From: Cardiocondyla obscurior
Taxonomy: Eukaryota > Arthropoda > Insecta > Hymenoptera > Formicidae
Length of the DNA stretch: 64,000 bases
Direction: 5' to 3'
NCBI RefSeq assembly: GCF_019399895.1
Contig: NC_091873.1
Span: 5,755,501-5,819,500 of the forward strand
Positions 14,801-28,100 of this stretch are shown one piece after another. How positions within the stretch are numbered: position 1 is the first letter of the stretch; each line of letters opens with the position of its first letter. Position numbers and translations under genes: made by a program. Below the pieces are notes generated by a model that was not told the DNA's origin, did no database searches, and saw nothing but the letters and a program-made list of their open reading frames with translations.

Positions 14801-17800
14801 GCTCTTTTCATTCCTTCCCGTCCCGGTGTCTTGGTTCTTCCCCGCCGTGTCGAAGGCGTAATAATCCTTTATTAGGTCAACCCTCTCGGTCTTATGATCT
14901 CTCTTTTACTCAGAATTTTTCGTTCCGAGAGCAAAACTCTTCTCCGTGTTAATTTGATCCCTGGCACATTGCTAAATCCCGAAACACTTTATCGTGTCTT
15001 TAAAATGTAGCTACGATTTAATAGAATTATAAAATGACGTGTTGATACATAATAGCCTGTAGAATATTAGGTTTAATACCACGCGATTTAAAGTTGACAT
15101 TAATCGCCTGTTCCGTTGTTAAGAAATTTAGAAAATCGACATAATTAAATTTCAGATATCCATTTTATTTCCGAATGAAACCCGCTAATAATGTAATTAC
15201 CGAACTTTAAAACGAATTATCATCACGTAATACGTTATCGCACGTGTGTAGTTTTACCATGTAAATAACGTGGTACTAAAATATCGAATCCCCTTAAATT
15301 TTATAGGGACGCGGCGGCGGTTCGGGTTTGATCGCCCGATAAATTCGAGTAGCCCAACAATATATCCGATAACTCGATAAATTCTAGAACTTGCGAACTC
15401 ATGCGCTTTAGGTTACTCGATAAGTCCAGATTACCTGCTAATCGTTTCGGACAAATTGGATTACAACCGGGCGCTCTTATAGAGGCGGGCAGGGAGGAGC
15501 GAAATCGCGTAAACTCCGCGATAAACTAATTTTCCCCGAGACACGTCGGTAAGGCAAAAGTCATCGGGTTTTAAAGTAACCGATTGTTCCCGGGGTCTCC
15601 GTAAAATTGATTTTAGCGCCGTCTGCGACGCCACCGATGTTAAAATGGCTCGTCAGGTCGGACGGGCGTCTTTTTAATAAATTGAACCCTTGAAATGCGA
15701 TTACGTGTAAACACCCTGTTTTAAGGGAGGAAGAGAACGGCGCCTCGTAACGCGGGCTTTCGTGAGTGACGGCAGATAGACAGCCGGAGACTTCGGAGTT
15801 ACCCGGTGATGCGACCGGAGCGAGCTCGGGGGTGACAGATGATTTAGCGCCGATACTCCCCGTGTCAATATAACATCGCGGGCGGGGAATTACATCTTGA
15901 AGTGGGCCACGCGAACGTCCTCATCTTTCCTCCCGGTTTTAATTCGGATATAGAAGCCACGTGAGTCAATGACTTTTAAGTCTAATTAAATTCGACGTAC
16001 TTTATTACACCCTGCTTCTGGGTTTATATATAGGTACGTAATTAGAAATTAAAAAATTACTTTTCTTCTGTTTCTTTCTTTTTATTTTAATTTTTTTTTT
16101 TCTCTCAAAATTTATAACGTATCGCTTGAAATACAAATTCCAAAATTCCAAACGGATTAGGCTCTCACGTGGGAGATATTCTCGCGTGAAATCCCGAGCG
16201 AAAAATCGACCGACCGACGGATAAACGATCGGTGTCGAATTTGATGAATCTAGTTTGTTAAACCGCGAGCGGGATTCGAGCGGGAGGGGGGCGAAGGGTG
16301 GGCCCGCGCGAGGGGCCGCGACGAGGGTAAGAAAAATGACCGGCCGGAAGGAGAGATCCTTTACCGGTGGAATTCGAGTGTCAATCTATATCCCCCTTTT
16401 TTCTCTGATCCCTTTTATCCTCGGGGACCTGGTCATGGGCGGAGGGAGGGAGCGGCCGACGGGAAACGGAAAAGAAAAGTGGCGTCTGATCTCGGGGAGG
16501 ATGTAACGCGCGAGGAGTAACAAGATCGTGAAGGATGAAGACGAGAGGCGAAATTACGTCCCGGATACCGGGCGACGTCATCGATATTGACTTCGCCGTT
16601 TACTTATTGAATTCACTTTGACGTGTTGCTAAATATCCGAAATAAAATTGGCAAAATAAAATTACGGGCGGCACACTGATTCTTAATAATTATAATAAGC
16701 GGATAAATTAATCTGACATTAATTTTTTTTATCAACGGTATACTGTAGGGCTTTATCGTTTTTTCGAAATAGAAACTTTATAATGAACACGCACCGAGTT
16801 AAAAAGCCGCTACGTTATGAATTAATTTACATATTCTACGTGAAATATTCTTTTCGCAAATACTCTACGCGCAGAGAGCAGTGATTGAGAATCTAATTCG
16901 CGTTAAAAATGATATAAAATTAACTTTCTTTTAAGAAGAAAGTATAAGAGAAAGAGACGTCGAGTGTACGCACGGCGGACAACTTGATATATTAATTTTT
17001 TTTTTTTTAATACTTCCATACAAAAAAAAATTATTTAAAAAAAAATAGTGAGTCTTGTCGCGCGTACGCTTGACCGTGTCTCTTGATTCGTTTCGAAAAG
17101 GGTTTTACTGCGCGGCTGAAGGCGAGAAAAGGGATGGAAGGGGGATAAACGACTGTTTTGCACTTCTTATGCGAGTGTGTCTGCCACCAGCGGGAGACCA
17201 GCATCAACGATGAGCGGTATACGGCCGCGTGTCGTGTGCGGAGTAGCGGTAGCAACGACGGTAACGAGAGTGAGATAAAGGTAGAGACAGGGGGAAGAGG
17301 CGAACTAGCGCAACCCCGGAGGTCGGGCTATCATAATATAGATTAGCTCATATGGCTCCTCCCTTGTGTTAGCTCGGATCTGGCTCATAGCCTCGAGTGC
17401 TCCGGGATTCACTATTCATACACGCGACAATTAGATAGGCATTACTCCGTACACACAGCCTCTCCCGGCGCGCGCGTACCCGCGTACGTGTGCGGGGTGG
17501 CAACCACGAAGCCCCCGAGTTGGCTGAAACCAAGGACCGGCGGGTGGATGAGGCGCGCACGGAGAAGAGAGGGTGCGCGCGGCCTGAGTCAACCCCTAAG
17601 CCAGTGTAAACACGTTTTAATAGAGATTCGCTCGAGCGGTTATAATAGCTTCGCGGATGTAGCGGCCCGGCCGCCTCTTTCGTTCTCCCTTCGTCGCGTC
17701 CCTATCCCTATCCCTACAAGGTGTCCCCCGTCGGCCTGGGCTCTTTTCCTCAAGCGCCCAGAGTCACGATTGTGCCTCCTTGGCCGAGGCGTTCCATTGG

Positions 17801-20800
17801 CTACGCGAGGTCTGCTCCCTCTTCGATTACGCACTTTCCGTTTCGAAGGAAAGACAGGCTGACAAGATTTCCTGTCGCATCCTGAATCGGGGGGAAAATC
17901 CCGTACCGCTATTTGTACTTGGCATTACGGAGTACTGCGTAATACCGTAATAATAAAAAAAAAAAAATTATTAATTCTAAAGTAATCAGAGATTTTAATT
18001 GACGATGAGTTTCTCTCAAATAATAAAGCACCGGTTAAAAACGATTCGTTGCTCTTCCCGCTGCATATTCGATCGAGGATGCCAATGTACTTTTTCACCC
18101 AGTTTGCGCAGTATGCAAGAGGTGCGCGAAAATCTCGAAGGTGAATAGTTGGTAGGAGCTTTATCGACTTAGAAAGTTTACGAGGGGCGCCGCGGTGGTA
18201 AACGTAAACGTAAGGATGAGCCATCAGCGAGTAAAGAAGCGCAATGAAAGCTATTGTCGTCGCGAGGTACGAGGACGAGTGGTTTTCGCAAAGAACGTAA
18301 AAAAAAAAAAAAATTAAAAAAGTAAAAAAAATAGAAAGGAAAGGATAAGCCGCGCGATATCACAGTGCAATTATCTCGGTGAGGAAATGAGCTTTGCGCA
18401 TAGAAGCGCCGTGAATGCGGCCGCCGGGCGTCGCGAAGGAGGTCGGCTCCGGTAAAAGCTCGGTATTTAGACGTTCCCGCGGCGGACCGAGACGACGTCC
18501 CGGGAGTGTTCAAGCGGGTGTAATATACGCCCCACTTTTGAAAACAACTCAGGAAGTAGTTAATCACGAAAGTTTAGCCGGGGCTGTAAAATTCTTAAGA
18601 AATTGGTCGACAGCGCACTCGCCGGCAGCCGTTACCCGGAAGTGGCCTTAAATGGCCGGTTGCCGCCGGAATTCCAGCCCCGGCCCGCGTCCTGATTCGC
18701 ACGATCGCGCAATCAGTTATTAATGCCGTTATTGCGAAAAGAAGACGTGAGATCAAACGATAATAATTATTGCGTATGCATTGTTGAAAAAGAAAAGAGA
18801 ACAAAGAAATCTCTCACCTCTTCTTCTGCTAAGTATTAAAAAAATATGTACACAGTTCTCGGTCTTATAAATTTATTGAAAAAAGCTCTGAAACTGCAGT
18901 TTACGAACCGATACAAGCGCGATATCGTTCGGCGTTCGCCAAGCTGTTTAGCTGTTTAGACGAAAATATAATACCTTGACGGCATTTATGTGATTATTAA
19001 CGCTTATTAATGCACTTCACAGAGAAATTCCATCACGCTATTTTGATATCACATTTTCATTTGATTGCGTTTAATGTTTTGCCACCGAACCCGCCGGCAC
19101 ACAAACGTACGAAATATTCGCCATTAAAAACGATATTTGTACATTTCAGCGTATAACGGGTAAATTTAAATGGAATGAAGGAGAGTGAGAGCCGCGTAAA
19201 AGTTATGCATATGAATATTATGCCACCAGATCGGTAATACTACACGCGTTTGAGAGTTAAAAATATCCTGATAGATTTCGCGCGCGAATTCATGTATATG
19301 TTAATTGTAATTAAAGCGCCGCCTTCCATGAAAAATTCAATATTACAACAACGAGACGCGCGGAATAATTTAAAGAAATCGCGGAATTTCGACGGCGTAA
19401 TAAATATATCGTTCCCGATCGCGCGACCCGTCCGCAATTCGGCGCATACTTATTATCCTTTCGTATCGTGATTCGCCGCGATTATTAATTAAGCGACGCC
19501 GGTCGCTGCAATTATCGTATTTACGCGATACCTGCGGTTTAAGCGCGGTTTGGACTCCAATTGGCTCCTCTTAGGCGCAGCGGCCGTTTCCGAGTTTGCC
19601 GTTAATCGAAAGAAGGGGCGCATTAACGTTCGCGTATGTACATACGTAAAGGAATGAAGGACTTTCAAGCGTCGCGAGCTGGTTCCACACGAGCGTCGCG
19701 GATGGGTGGCCGTCTCGGCGCGGAAGAAGAGATTCGACGTCGGGGGTTGCCGGGGAAAGACGGGAGAAGAGAGTCTCTAGGTTGAATAATTCAAGCTCTC
19801 ATTAGGGCGACAAAAGCAGCCTGATGGATAGCTGCTCGACTCCGCTTGGCTGTCGCGAGAAGTCCGCACGGACTTTCCTCTCTCTCTCTCTCTCGCTTTC
19901 TTGTACGTAATACGTGCGGCGAGTCAGCCGAAACGCGAGGCGGGTCCCCGGGATTGTGCCCCCATACTTTCGACCCCGCAATATTGCGATTTAGAAACCC
20001 GCCGTTTATTTTTTCAGTATTTAAAAGAAGATCGACGGTCATTTAATATTGCAAGTTAATTCCAAAGAGAACGGCGCGTCCAGTTTTATCCTCGCGCGAG
20101 GGGAAACCCTCTTCCTTCCTCCCGTTGTAATTCTTGGAGTAACAAACGGCTTAGTCCGCTTTCCCGCAGCGAAAGGGGATTTTATACAACGATCATTATT
20201 ACGATTTATTAAAGAAAGTGAAATATAAAAATCAATCCCGTTTCGGGGATCTTTATCAAGCATTTGACGCACAATGAATTATTGAGAATTAATTTTACAT
20301 CGATAAATAATGAAGTCTTATTCTCAAATTAATTTTACGAGGGAAATCCGCGTCGACAGAAATTCTCATTAGTATTTAAAATATTGAATAACGAATGTTC
20401 TCCCTGTTATATTCTGGATTTTTAATAGAATTTATGATTAAAATGTTCCGGCGGTACCGAGCCGCCCTGTACAAACACGCGTCATTCTCACCTCTTTATT
20501 TCTCCTCCTCCACCTCTTTCCGGTCGGTCCGTTTTCTTCTACCCTCTCGCGCTACCCCTTTCGGCCTTCTTCGCCGGTGTCCACCCCTCGTGCCTTCCCC
20601 TTATCGCCCTCCCCGCGGCGCCCTGTTTTATTTCGAATGTTCTTTCATTTCTTAAAAGGTTCTCTCGCTGATAATTAGCACAATGCGCGGCCGCATTAAT
20701 TATTACCCGTGCTAATTACCCAAGGATAAATCGCTCGGCAAGGGGTGGCCGGCGAGGTGAGGGAGAAAGAGAGAGGTGAGAGCGAGACCGGGCCGGGGGT

Positions 20801-20972
20801 GGCGGCGGAGACGCAGAAGGGGATGGCGCGAGAGGCCGGAGGCGGGGGAGGCCCATTACCGTTATTGCTGCAACAAACCGTCCAACAACAGCGATAAATA
20901 CGAGCGAGAGGCTGGCGTTACAAATGTCTCTCTGAGTTATGATTATTTAGCGCGCTCGTGCTCGCTCATTCG
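11831..20972. other. No recognised gene; simple repeats and mixed-composition DNA
   Basis: No exon with a recognisable product or a convincing splice pair was found. A GC-rich, purine-skewed block with GGA and GAC-type runs covers about 13,990-14,720 and explains the long open frames there on both strands. Further GC-rich patches lie near 17,450-17,800 and 20,460-20,900. A CT-dinucleotide run is at about 19,878-19,895. The segment around 20,690-20,740 holds several TAAT cores close together, which could be homeodomain sites, though AT-rich DNA gives these often. Confidence 0.45.
14596..14634. repeat. GAC/GGT trinucleotide repeat
   Basis: There are about six GAC units with one GAT interruption, followed by four GGT-type units. 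They sit inside the purine-skewed GC-rich block and produce runs of D, R or V/S in the spurious open frames across it. Confidence 0.75.
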
Positions 20973-20975
20973 CTC

Positions 20976-21002
20976 GTTGGTTCGTTCGTTCGTTCGTTCG
21001 TT
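20976..21002. repeat. TTCG tetranucleotide tandem repeat
   Basis: A run of about five to six TTCG units (read as GTTC or CGTT in other registers), preceded by related TCG-rich words from about 20,953. It is a short microsatellite with no coding role that I can see. Confidence 0.8.
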
Positions 21003-23150
21003 GCGGCTTCTGAACGGTTACTTCCGCGGGCTCGCGCAGGACGTTTCGGAAGGAGAAACTTATGGCAGTCGTCCGGAAAATTATGGCTAATACCGTAAAT
21101 TATGAAGTTAATTTATCCCGTATAATTAACGTCGATAAAAAAAATCGCGAGAGTACTCTCGAAGTCGAATAATCGGAAGTGCTATATTTTATTTTAATTT
21201 ATTTTCTTTTAATATTGTTGCTAGAAGATTTTATATTTTAGTTGGAAATATGTGGAATGAAATTAAAATGCAGTTGTGATTAGAATAGTCGGAGAATTAA
21301 ATCGACAGTCGTAACTTGTTCTAATTTAACATTTTACTTACAGAAACGAACTAACAGTGGACGTAATTTTTTTAATATCGTTACTAGAAGATTCAAAACG
21401 TTAGTAAAAAATTATGTCTGCATGTTGGCTCTTATCAGTACCTTGATTTAATGTCAATGACAGTGACGTCGCGTTTTGGGATTTAAAAAATTATTTAAAT
21501 GTCTTGCATTTCACTTGGCGGCAAACTTTATATCATTTTAGTTCTGAGAAGTTCCAAAACGCCGCGCTACTATCATTGACCCATACTGATGGCAGTCGAC
21601 CGCCACCGACAAACCAAGGTAGTGATGGGAGATATCCAACGCCTAATCAGACGTTTTATTAAATTTTTATATCAAGTTTCTATAAATTTTTCATTCCAAT
21701 CAGCAATTTTCATTAAATAAGACTGTAAATTATTTACAAGTTTCTATGAAAATTTTTATTCAAAATAAATTTATTGACTTGGTAAAAAGATTTATATTTA
21801 AAGTTATAATATATAGTCAGAAAAATATTTACTAAATTGATTAGATTAAAAAAAGATTTTAATATAAATACGTGCAGTTTATAATTTTAGTTGCCAACGA
21901 ATGTTATTTTATCGATTCAAAGAGTAACTCGCAACTTCAACACTAGTTAGCGTCGTTTCCCAGCGTGTTCAAATTTATCTTTAAAAATGTTTTATTTTTA
22001 TATAATCTATAAACGGGTAATCAAATTAAATTTAAAGACCAGTTACAAGAAATAATTAAAGAAACAACATACTTTAATCAAAGTACGATATCGAATTAAA
22101 AAAAAAAAAAAATAGATTGCTACACCATTTTAAGACACATATTTTAAACTGAACACCCTATACATCGGCATGTGCATTAACACTTTAATTTTCCAATTAG
22201 TTACGTGAATTAAAAACACATTCGTAGAAGATCTAATGCATATACTAAAGAAAAAGAATAAATAAAAATTAATATTTAATTATCACACATGCATTACACA
22301 CACAATTTTAATAATAAATCTAGGAAGTTCAATTAGCTTTTAAATATTTTACTTAAAATTAATTTTATTTAATTTGCGGAATTTAATTTATAAAATAATT
22401 TCATGCTACAACCCGTGAGTAAATCTAGCACGAAATCTCCGTCTGTTCTTTTAATTTATTATACATTATTTGCCTCTCTCTAATTAAAGGTCGGTCTACG
22501 TATAAACGGAAGTCAATCGGTAGTTATTAGCAAGCAGTTGCGTAGCCGCGTAAACTAATTGAGAAGCTGGATATCGGAATCAGCTGCGCGATGGTGTCGA
22601 TGAGGTCATCAGAGGCCTAGAGTTCAGAGGTCATGGTTAATTGATAAGAGCGTTTCCAGGGACAGGATTCGTTGCTGTTAGCTTCGGGACGGCGACATCT
22701 CGCTCGACGTGGGTCGCGTTCGGCCTTCGCAGACAGTTGCCTCGTAGATCTATACCGCGTATTATCTTGTTCCTCGCGCGTGTCCCTTCGTTCGATCTAC
22801 CAGTTACGCGAAACTGAAACTGCTTTCGCTTCGGCTTAATCTTTTTTTTTTTTTTCTTCTCCGATCGAACCGTGCTTTAATAAAATGGTCCTCGCATCAA
22901 TTGCGCTTTCGAATCGGCCTGCTTCGTTAGATCATCATTCCAGTTTGTTCAATTTATGATCTTGATGACACTTTTGCACGTGTTGGCTCGGGAAAAGTAT
23001 CTTATCAGAAGGTTCCGTTTTATCATACAAAGACTAATTAATCTTGAAGATAAAATATCACAAAAATTCACGCCTTTTAATTTAAAAGTAAGTAAACTTT
23101 CCTTTCCGTTTTTATTACTTCACAAGTAAGACCGACTTGGTATATATATA
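21003..23150. other. No recognised gene; mostly AT-rich
   Basis: AT-rich DNA with poly-A and poly-T runs; there is no open frame of note between about 21,100 and 23,250. It contains an imperfect inverted repeat at 21,434-21,590, listed separately. The part from 22,500 to 22,800 is less AT-rich and carries no clear exon. Confidence 0.5.
21434..21590. repeat. Imperfect inverted repeat (two arms of about 40-48 bp, loop about 70 bp)
   Basis: The left arm (21,434-21,481) and the right arm (21,551-21,590) are near reverse complements. Shared parts include TACTGAT, a CATTGAC-type core and CCAAAACG, with a gap of about nine bases in the right arm and scattered mismatches. The structure could fold into a long imperfect hairpin. 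It may be a decayed miniature element; no flanking target-site duplication was established. Confidence 0.5.
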
Positions 23151-23153
23151 TCT

Positions 23154-23159
23154 ATAAAA
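23154..23159 (+). promoter_or_regulatory. Possible TATA box
   Basis: A TATAAA word follows a TA run, and CG-richer sequence begins about 30 bases downstream. It lies about 740 bases before the candidate signal-peptide exon. TATA words are common in AT-rich DNA, so this is a weak call made on position alone. Confidence 0.15.
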
Positions 23160-23902
23160 CGACGACGTCAGGCCGTGCTTTCATCAACGCGTTCTCGTTA
23201 CACTCGGGGAACGAATTTTAAACTACAATTTAAATTACAATTTAAAACGAAGAAGAAAGTAATTTAAAAAACACGACTAGTAAGCAAATAGATTTTTATT
23301 AAAAAAAAAAGAAAGAAAAAGAACCAAAGTTGGTTTTTTAACTGACAGTCTACCGCGAGAGGTGCCACGAATTGGGACACTCGGTATAGCACGCACTCGT
23401 CAGTCCGGATCGGACAAATTGACCGGCTTCCGCACTCGTAATAGCTTTCTTCTGCACGCACATCTCGTATTTTTACACGGCGGTCAACGTGCGTTTACGG
23501 CGTGTTATCAAGCGGCATTACGCGTTCCGCGCGTGACGCGCGTGTGATTTACAGTGACCGGAGCGCGGCGCGGAGCCCCGAGGTGCCCCGCAAGTCCGGT
23601 GCACCGTAGCCGCCGAGGACTCGTTTTCCTACGGCGTCTCTGTTAGCGGATGCGTGCGTAAATGTGTGTGCACGGGGAGGGGACCTCGGGCAAAGGACCC
23701 TGTTAGTCCCCCGGAGTGGGCACGCGGCGGCCCGGCTTGCCGGCAGGGGGGCTCCGGGGGGGTTCCTATACCAGGGGCCACGATAACGTAGGCCTGCCCG
23801 GTTTAATTATTCGTGTTTACTCGCAGAAGTTGCGGAGGAGTCCAGCCAGAAGCGGAGCGAAGCGAACCGAGCGGACGTCGCAGCGCCCGGGACGAGGAAA
23901 GG

Positions 23903-24722
23903 ATGGCCAGCTTTCTTCGGGGCACAGCCAGGATGCTCGCCGTCTGCCTGGTCTACCTTTTGACGCTTCTCGGTGAGTTTCCCGGTGGAATCCCTAGAGT
24001 TTGGGCTCTTCCCCCCTTGCTTTCTTTGTCCGTTTCTCCCTACCATGACCATGTGAGAGAGCCTCCCTTCTCACGCCGCTCCCGGACCTCGTCGTTCCTC
24101 CTCGGTGACCCTTCGTCCTTCTCCCCTCGTTCCCCTAAAGTCATTCATTGAAAAATGCGCCGTACGAGCCGGCCGGAACATGGCCGGTCCATTGAAGTAC
24201 GGCGCTGCCTGTTTCGATAAATTCTAGCCGACGCTTTTGGTTACCCGTGCAACCGAGGGAAATATACATGTGTAGCTAACACGTACCTAATTGTTTTATA
24301 CGTTGAATCTACGGCGAACAAAGTTCTTGAAAAAAAATTAGACCTAGCATAAAAATATATGTATATTTATCATGAATTATACAACCGTATCTAGACGCGC
24401 GATAAGTAAAACTAACAATGATATCAGTAAACACCTAATTACTATGTAAAAAGATTTTCAGGTTGATACAGTTAAATTGATAATCAAACAAAGGCTTAAA
24501 ATAGGTTTTCCTTTTTTTTCTTCCTTTTTTAAAAGAATTATTTCGTACAAATCGAACGAACTTATTCTACGTGTTATTTTTTTTTCTGTCTTTTAAATTA
24601 TCAGTTATTACATTTAATTAAATTACATTTAATTAAACGCCGCATAAAACAATTTTTATTTCTCCAGAAATATAAGACAATTTTTTTTTTTTTTACAGGT
24701 TCGTACTGTCAAATGGCACCAG
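23903..24722 (+). CDS. Candidate 5' end of a secreted-protein gene (signal-peptide exon plus 24-base micro-exon)
   Basis: The ATG at 23,903, in a favourable AAGGATGG context, starts 24 codons with a basic n-region (RGTAR) and a hydrophobic core (AVCLVYLLTLL), as in a signal peptide. The exon ends at a strong donor (CTCG|GTGAGT, donor at 23,971). After about 728 bases and a pyrimidine-rich acceptor at 24,697-24,698 comes a 24-base exon (24,699-24,722) that keeps the frame, adds SYCQMAP and ends in phase 1 at a GTAATT donor. Signal cleavage after SYC would leave an N-terminal Gln. I could not find the following exon; if the gene is real it either ends soon in a retained-intron form or spans the downstream Mtp gene. 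Family unknown. Confidence 0.3.
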
Positions 24723-25136
24723 GTAATTACTTTCATTTTAATTAAATATAACATCTTATGGTTTCAAAAATTCAAATCGCTTCACGTGACTTCCGTTCGC
24801 CAGATCAGGCGCAGGCATTTAAATAAAAAAAAAAAAGAATTAAAAAAAAGAACAATGCTCGCCTCGTCGTGTAACAGGGACTCCGGCACGATTTAACGGT
24901 ATTTCATTTACACACGCGCGTTGATATACATACGTACAATATCGCTACGCACGTGTGGTGCGTGCTCCTCTTCTCGGGACCCGTCTCGAGAGAGGAGCGA
25001 TCCTCGCCGTCCGGCTTCGTGGTTGTCAGTCGACGCGCGACTCGCGATCAGTGACGTCGTCGTACATCCAGTCTCACATGCACGCGCGTCCACACGTGCC
25101 CAACGTACAACACACCTACCTCAAAAGTCTATCGCG
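24723..25136. other. Upstream region and probable 5' UTR of Mtp
   Basis: This stretch separates the candidate micro-exon from the Mtp start codon. From about 24,900 it becomes CpG-rich. The Mtp reading frame stays open upstream to an ATG at 24,921, which would add 72 residues, but those residues are R/S/T-rich, unlike a conserved domain, and would bury the signal peptide. I therefore treat the segment as 5' UTR and promoter. Confidence 0.45.
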
Positions 25137-28100
25137 ATGGTTCGCCGGGCAATAGCGGGTAACTGCTGGAAATTATGGATAATTCTTGCAGCTGTGGCCG
25201 GTGGCACGAGGGGCTGGGAGATTGGAAGCGGCCATAAATACAAGCTGAGTAACACGCTTATCTTCAGAGAGGCCGCGCCACCGAAATCCGGAGGTGACGT
25301 CGGCTTCAGGGTGACCGGCGAGCTGGACGTCACCGCTCTGTGGCAGGACACCGGCGACTCTAATATTTTTTTACTTAAATTCGAGGTACAGCACCATTTT
25401 CATTTATTATCTCCGTACGAAATATATCGCAAGGTTGAAACTTTCCGACAAAGTTCATCACTGATACCGTCGAACATATTTCTTGAGTAAATTTAAAGTT
25501 ACGTAGCTTTTTATTTTATTTTATTTTATTTTTTTTATTAATGCTTTTTATTTTTACATTTCGATTCTCTCAACTGTTGATATTATGTAAAATTATATTA
25601 TATAACTTATTTATTTCGTTTGACTTTACGTATTAAAATAAAATAATTTTTTCCTTTTAGTTTTTCTTTTTTAATTTTAGAAAATTGTTTTTGCTTTCAT
25701 GAAGAAAAACAGGAGAATTTATTTGAAATTAGGTTAATTAGTTTTTTGCAATCAATATGACCATTTTGTTTCGCACGTGTGGTCGTGAAATGTCTACTTC
25801 GTTAACGAAGGTATTTATAAAGATAAGTAGTTAACGCTTCGGCATATTTATTGTATGAGTCACTTTTAAAAGTTTTTATGCACGAAACAAAGCAGCTAAC
25901 TTCCAAAGTAATTTCAATAGAATAAAAAGCACATACATATGTATGTTTATTGATGCAATGAAAGGTCGTGCCAAACTCTTGCGTTGGATATTGATAACTC
26001 TTTATCCGAGAGCGATAAAATAATTCTTGAGTTACAAAATACTGGAAGACAAGCCTTGAAAATGATGCTAATAAATTAAATAATTAATATTAACCAACAT
26101 TATAAGTTGCAATATTACCGTACATCGAAAGAACGTTTAAAGATTAAAGTTTAATTATTAACTGATGTAATTTATAATTAATGGCAAAATACACAATTAT
26201 GCAATATTACTGTAAAACGACCATTATCGATAAGTAAAATATTACTCGTGCGATAACGATTTAGTTTGCAATACAACTTAAAAACTTTTTAAATAAAATA
26301 AATATGAATTTATATCATTCGTATAATATTTCACGAAATTCTGAGCACATCGGTCAATGATTTTTAATTAAATAACGAATTCTAATGGGTTTTTTTTCTT
26401 TTAGTTACTATCGCCACAGTTGTGGATCAAATCCCGGCGAGCTCCGGAGCCAGAGGGCTTCGTGGAGCACTCGTCGAAGATAGAGGATGTTGCCGAGAGG
26501 CCTTTCTTCGTCCTCTGGAGGCACGGCGACGTCGAGGCTGTGTACATGGACCCGGCCGAGAGCGCGTCGTCCGCGAATTTAAAGCGCGGCCTAGCTAGTC
26601 TCTTCCAGTACCGGACGCTCGATGACGAAGTGCGCCAACGGGACGCCTCTGGGCTCTGCGACGTGATATACGTGACGTCCGGAGATAACGTTATCGAGAA
26701 ACGAAAGACTACCTGCGTCCACGACACGCTGCCGCCACGGAAGCAACATCCGAACCCAATTTTCGCCGTTCGACTGGAAAGCTACCGGAATTCCACGTAT
26801 GTGCTGACGCAGTCGCTGCTGCCGGATTACGTCGTCGATCGTGAGGCTCACAGAACGGTCTTGGTGTCCAAGCCTGACGTCGGCACGAGCGTCGTGTCGG
26901 AGAGAACGCTGAAACAGACGGACGATGTCCTGAGTGCGACCACGATCCAAGCAAATTCTGCGAAGCATGCGGTGATGCTGCTCAAGCCGGAATACAAAGA
27001 GGCTGGCATTGAGCTGCAACCGATGCCCGCCACATGTCCTGATGCCGGGTGTCCGACGGTAAATCTTTTTACCGTGCTTACACAGTTTGAAAAATAGATA
27101 AATAAAAAAAAGAACGATATAGACTTTAATGAAATAAAATAAAATTATTTAAGGAAAGTTAAAGGGACTTTAAAAAATCTTGTAAATTGTTATTGTAAAT
27201 TAGAAATAAGCTCATAAATAATTCTTGCTTAATTTAATTGTAGATTGATCAAACGATCGAAGAATACCACAAAGTGCTCACCGCTTCCTCGTTGGGCACG
27301 GCGAAATCTGCGTCGGCCTTTCTCAAACTCGTCCCTCTAGTCAGGAACGCCTCTCCTGAGGAGTTATACAAGATTCTGAAGACACCACGTAATCAGCAGA
27401 TAAAAATGCAGCTGCTGGATGTATTCGGCGCTGCGTCTACTTTGCCCGCGCATCAAGCCGCCATGAAGATACTCCGGCAGGATGATATCGGCGACGAGAC
27501 CGAGAGGTACTTGTGGGCATTGTCTCTCTCGCCTACGCCGCACATTGACGTTGCTAAAGACATTCTCAAACGCTCCGAGGAGACGATGCAGAGCGACAAG
27601 GTATCTGAGACTCATGCGCTCACGGCGGGCGCGATGGCGCGACATTACGGATCCGCTGCGATGATAGAGAAGGCACGAGTGAGCTTAGAAATAGGCCTAG
27701 ATACCTGTACCGGCGAGGAGTGCAAGCTCAAATTTTTGCGAGCTCTACGAAACTTGAGAAGTCCAGCGGCGATACCCACGTTGCTGGTGCACGCTCTCAG
27801 CGACAGCAAACCCATCAGCGTTGCCGCCTGGCGCGCTTTGAATGCTCTACCGCGTGCAGCAGTGACTGACGAATTAAAGAACGCGGCACAAAGAGTTTTT
27901 TATCAGATCGGAGGACCGCGAAGGGATAGCAGCGCGCGAACAATCGCGTTGAACGTGATTTTGGAGAACGAGCCCTCGAAGGAGGTCTTGCGCGATCTCG
28001 CGAGGTACTTGAGCAGCAACGATCCGGCCTACGAAGTGCGTAAGTATCTGAGTCAACGTTTAGCGCAAGTTGCTGAGAGAAACGCACAATTTGCTGGATA

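Noticed and set aside
13958..14952. Open frames of 190-236 codons on both strands
   Set aside because: They are products of a purine-skewed, GGA/GAC-rich low-complexity block, with runs of P, S, R, E and D in every frame and no recognisable protein.
24921..25136. A 72-residue N-terminal extension of Mtp from an upstream in-frame ATG
   Set aside because: The extension is compositionally odd and would bury a clear signal peptide that starts at 25,137.
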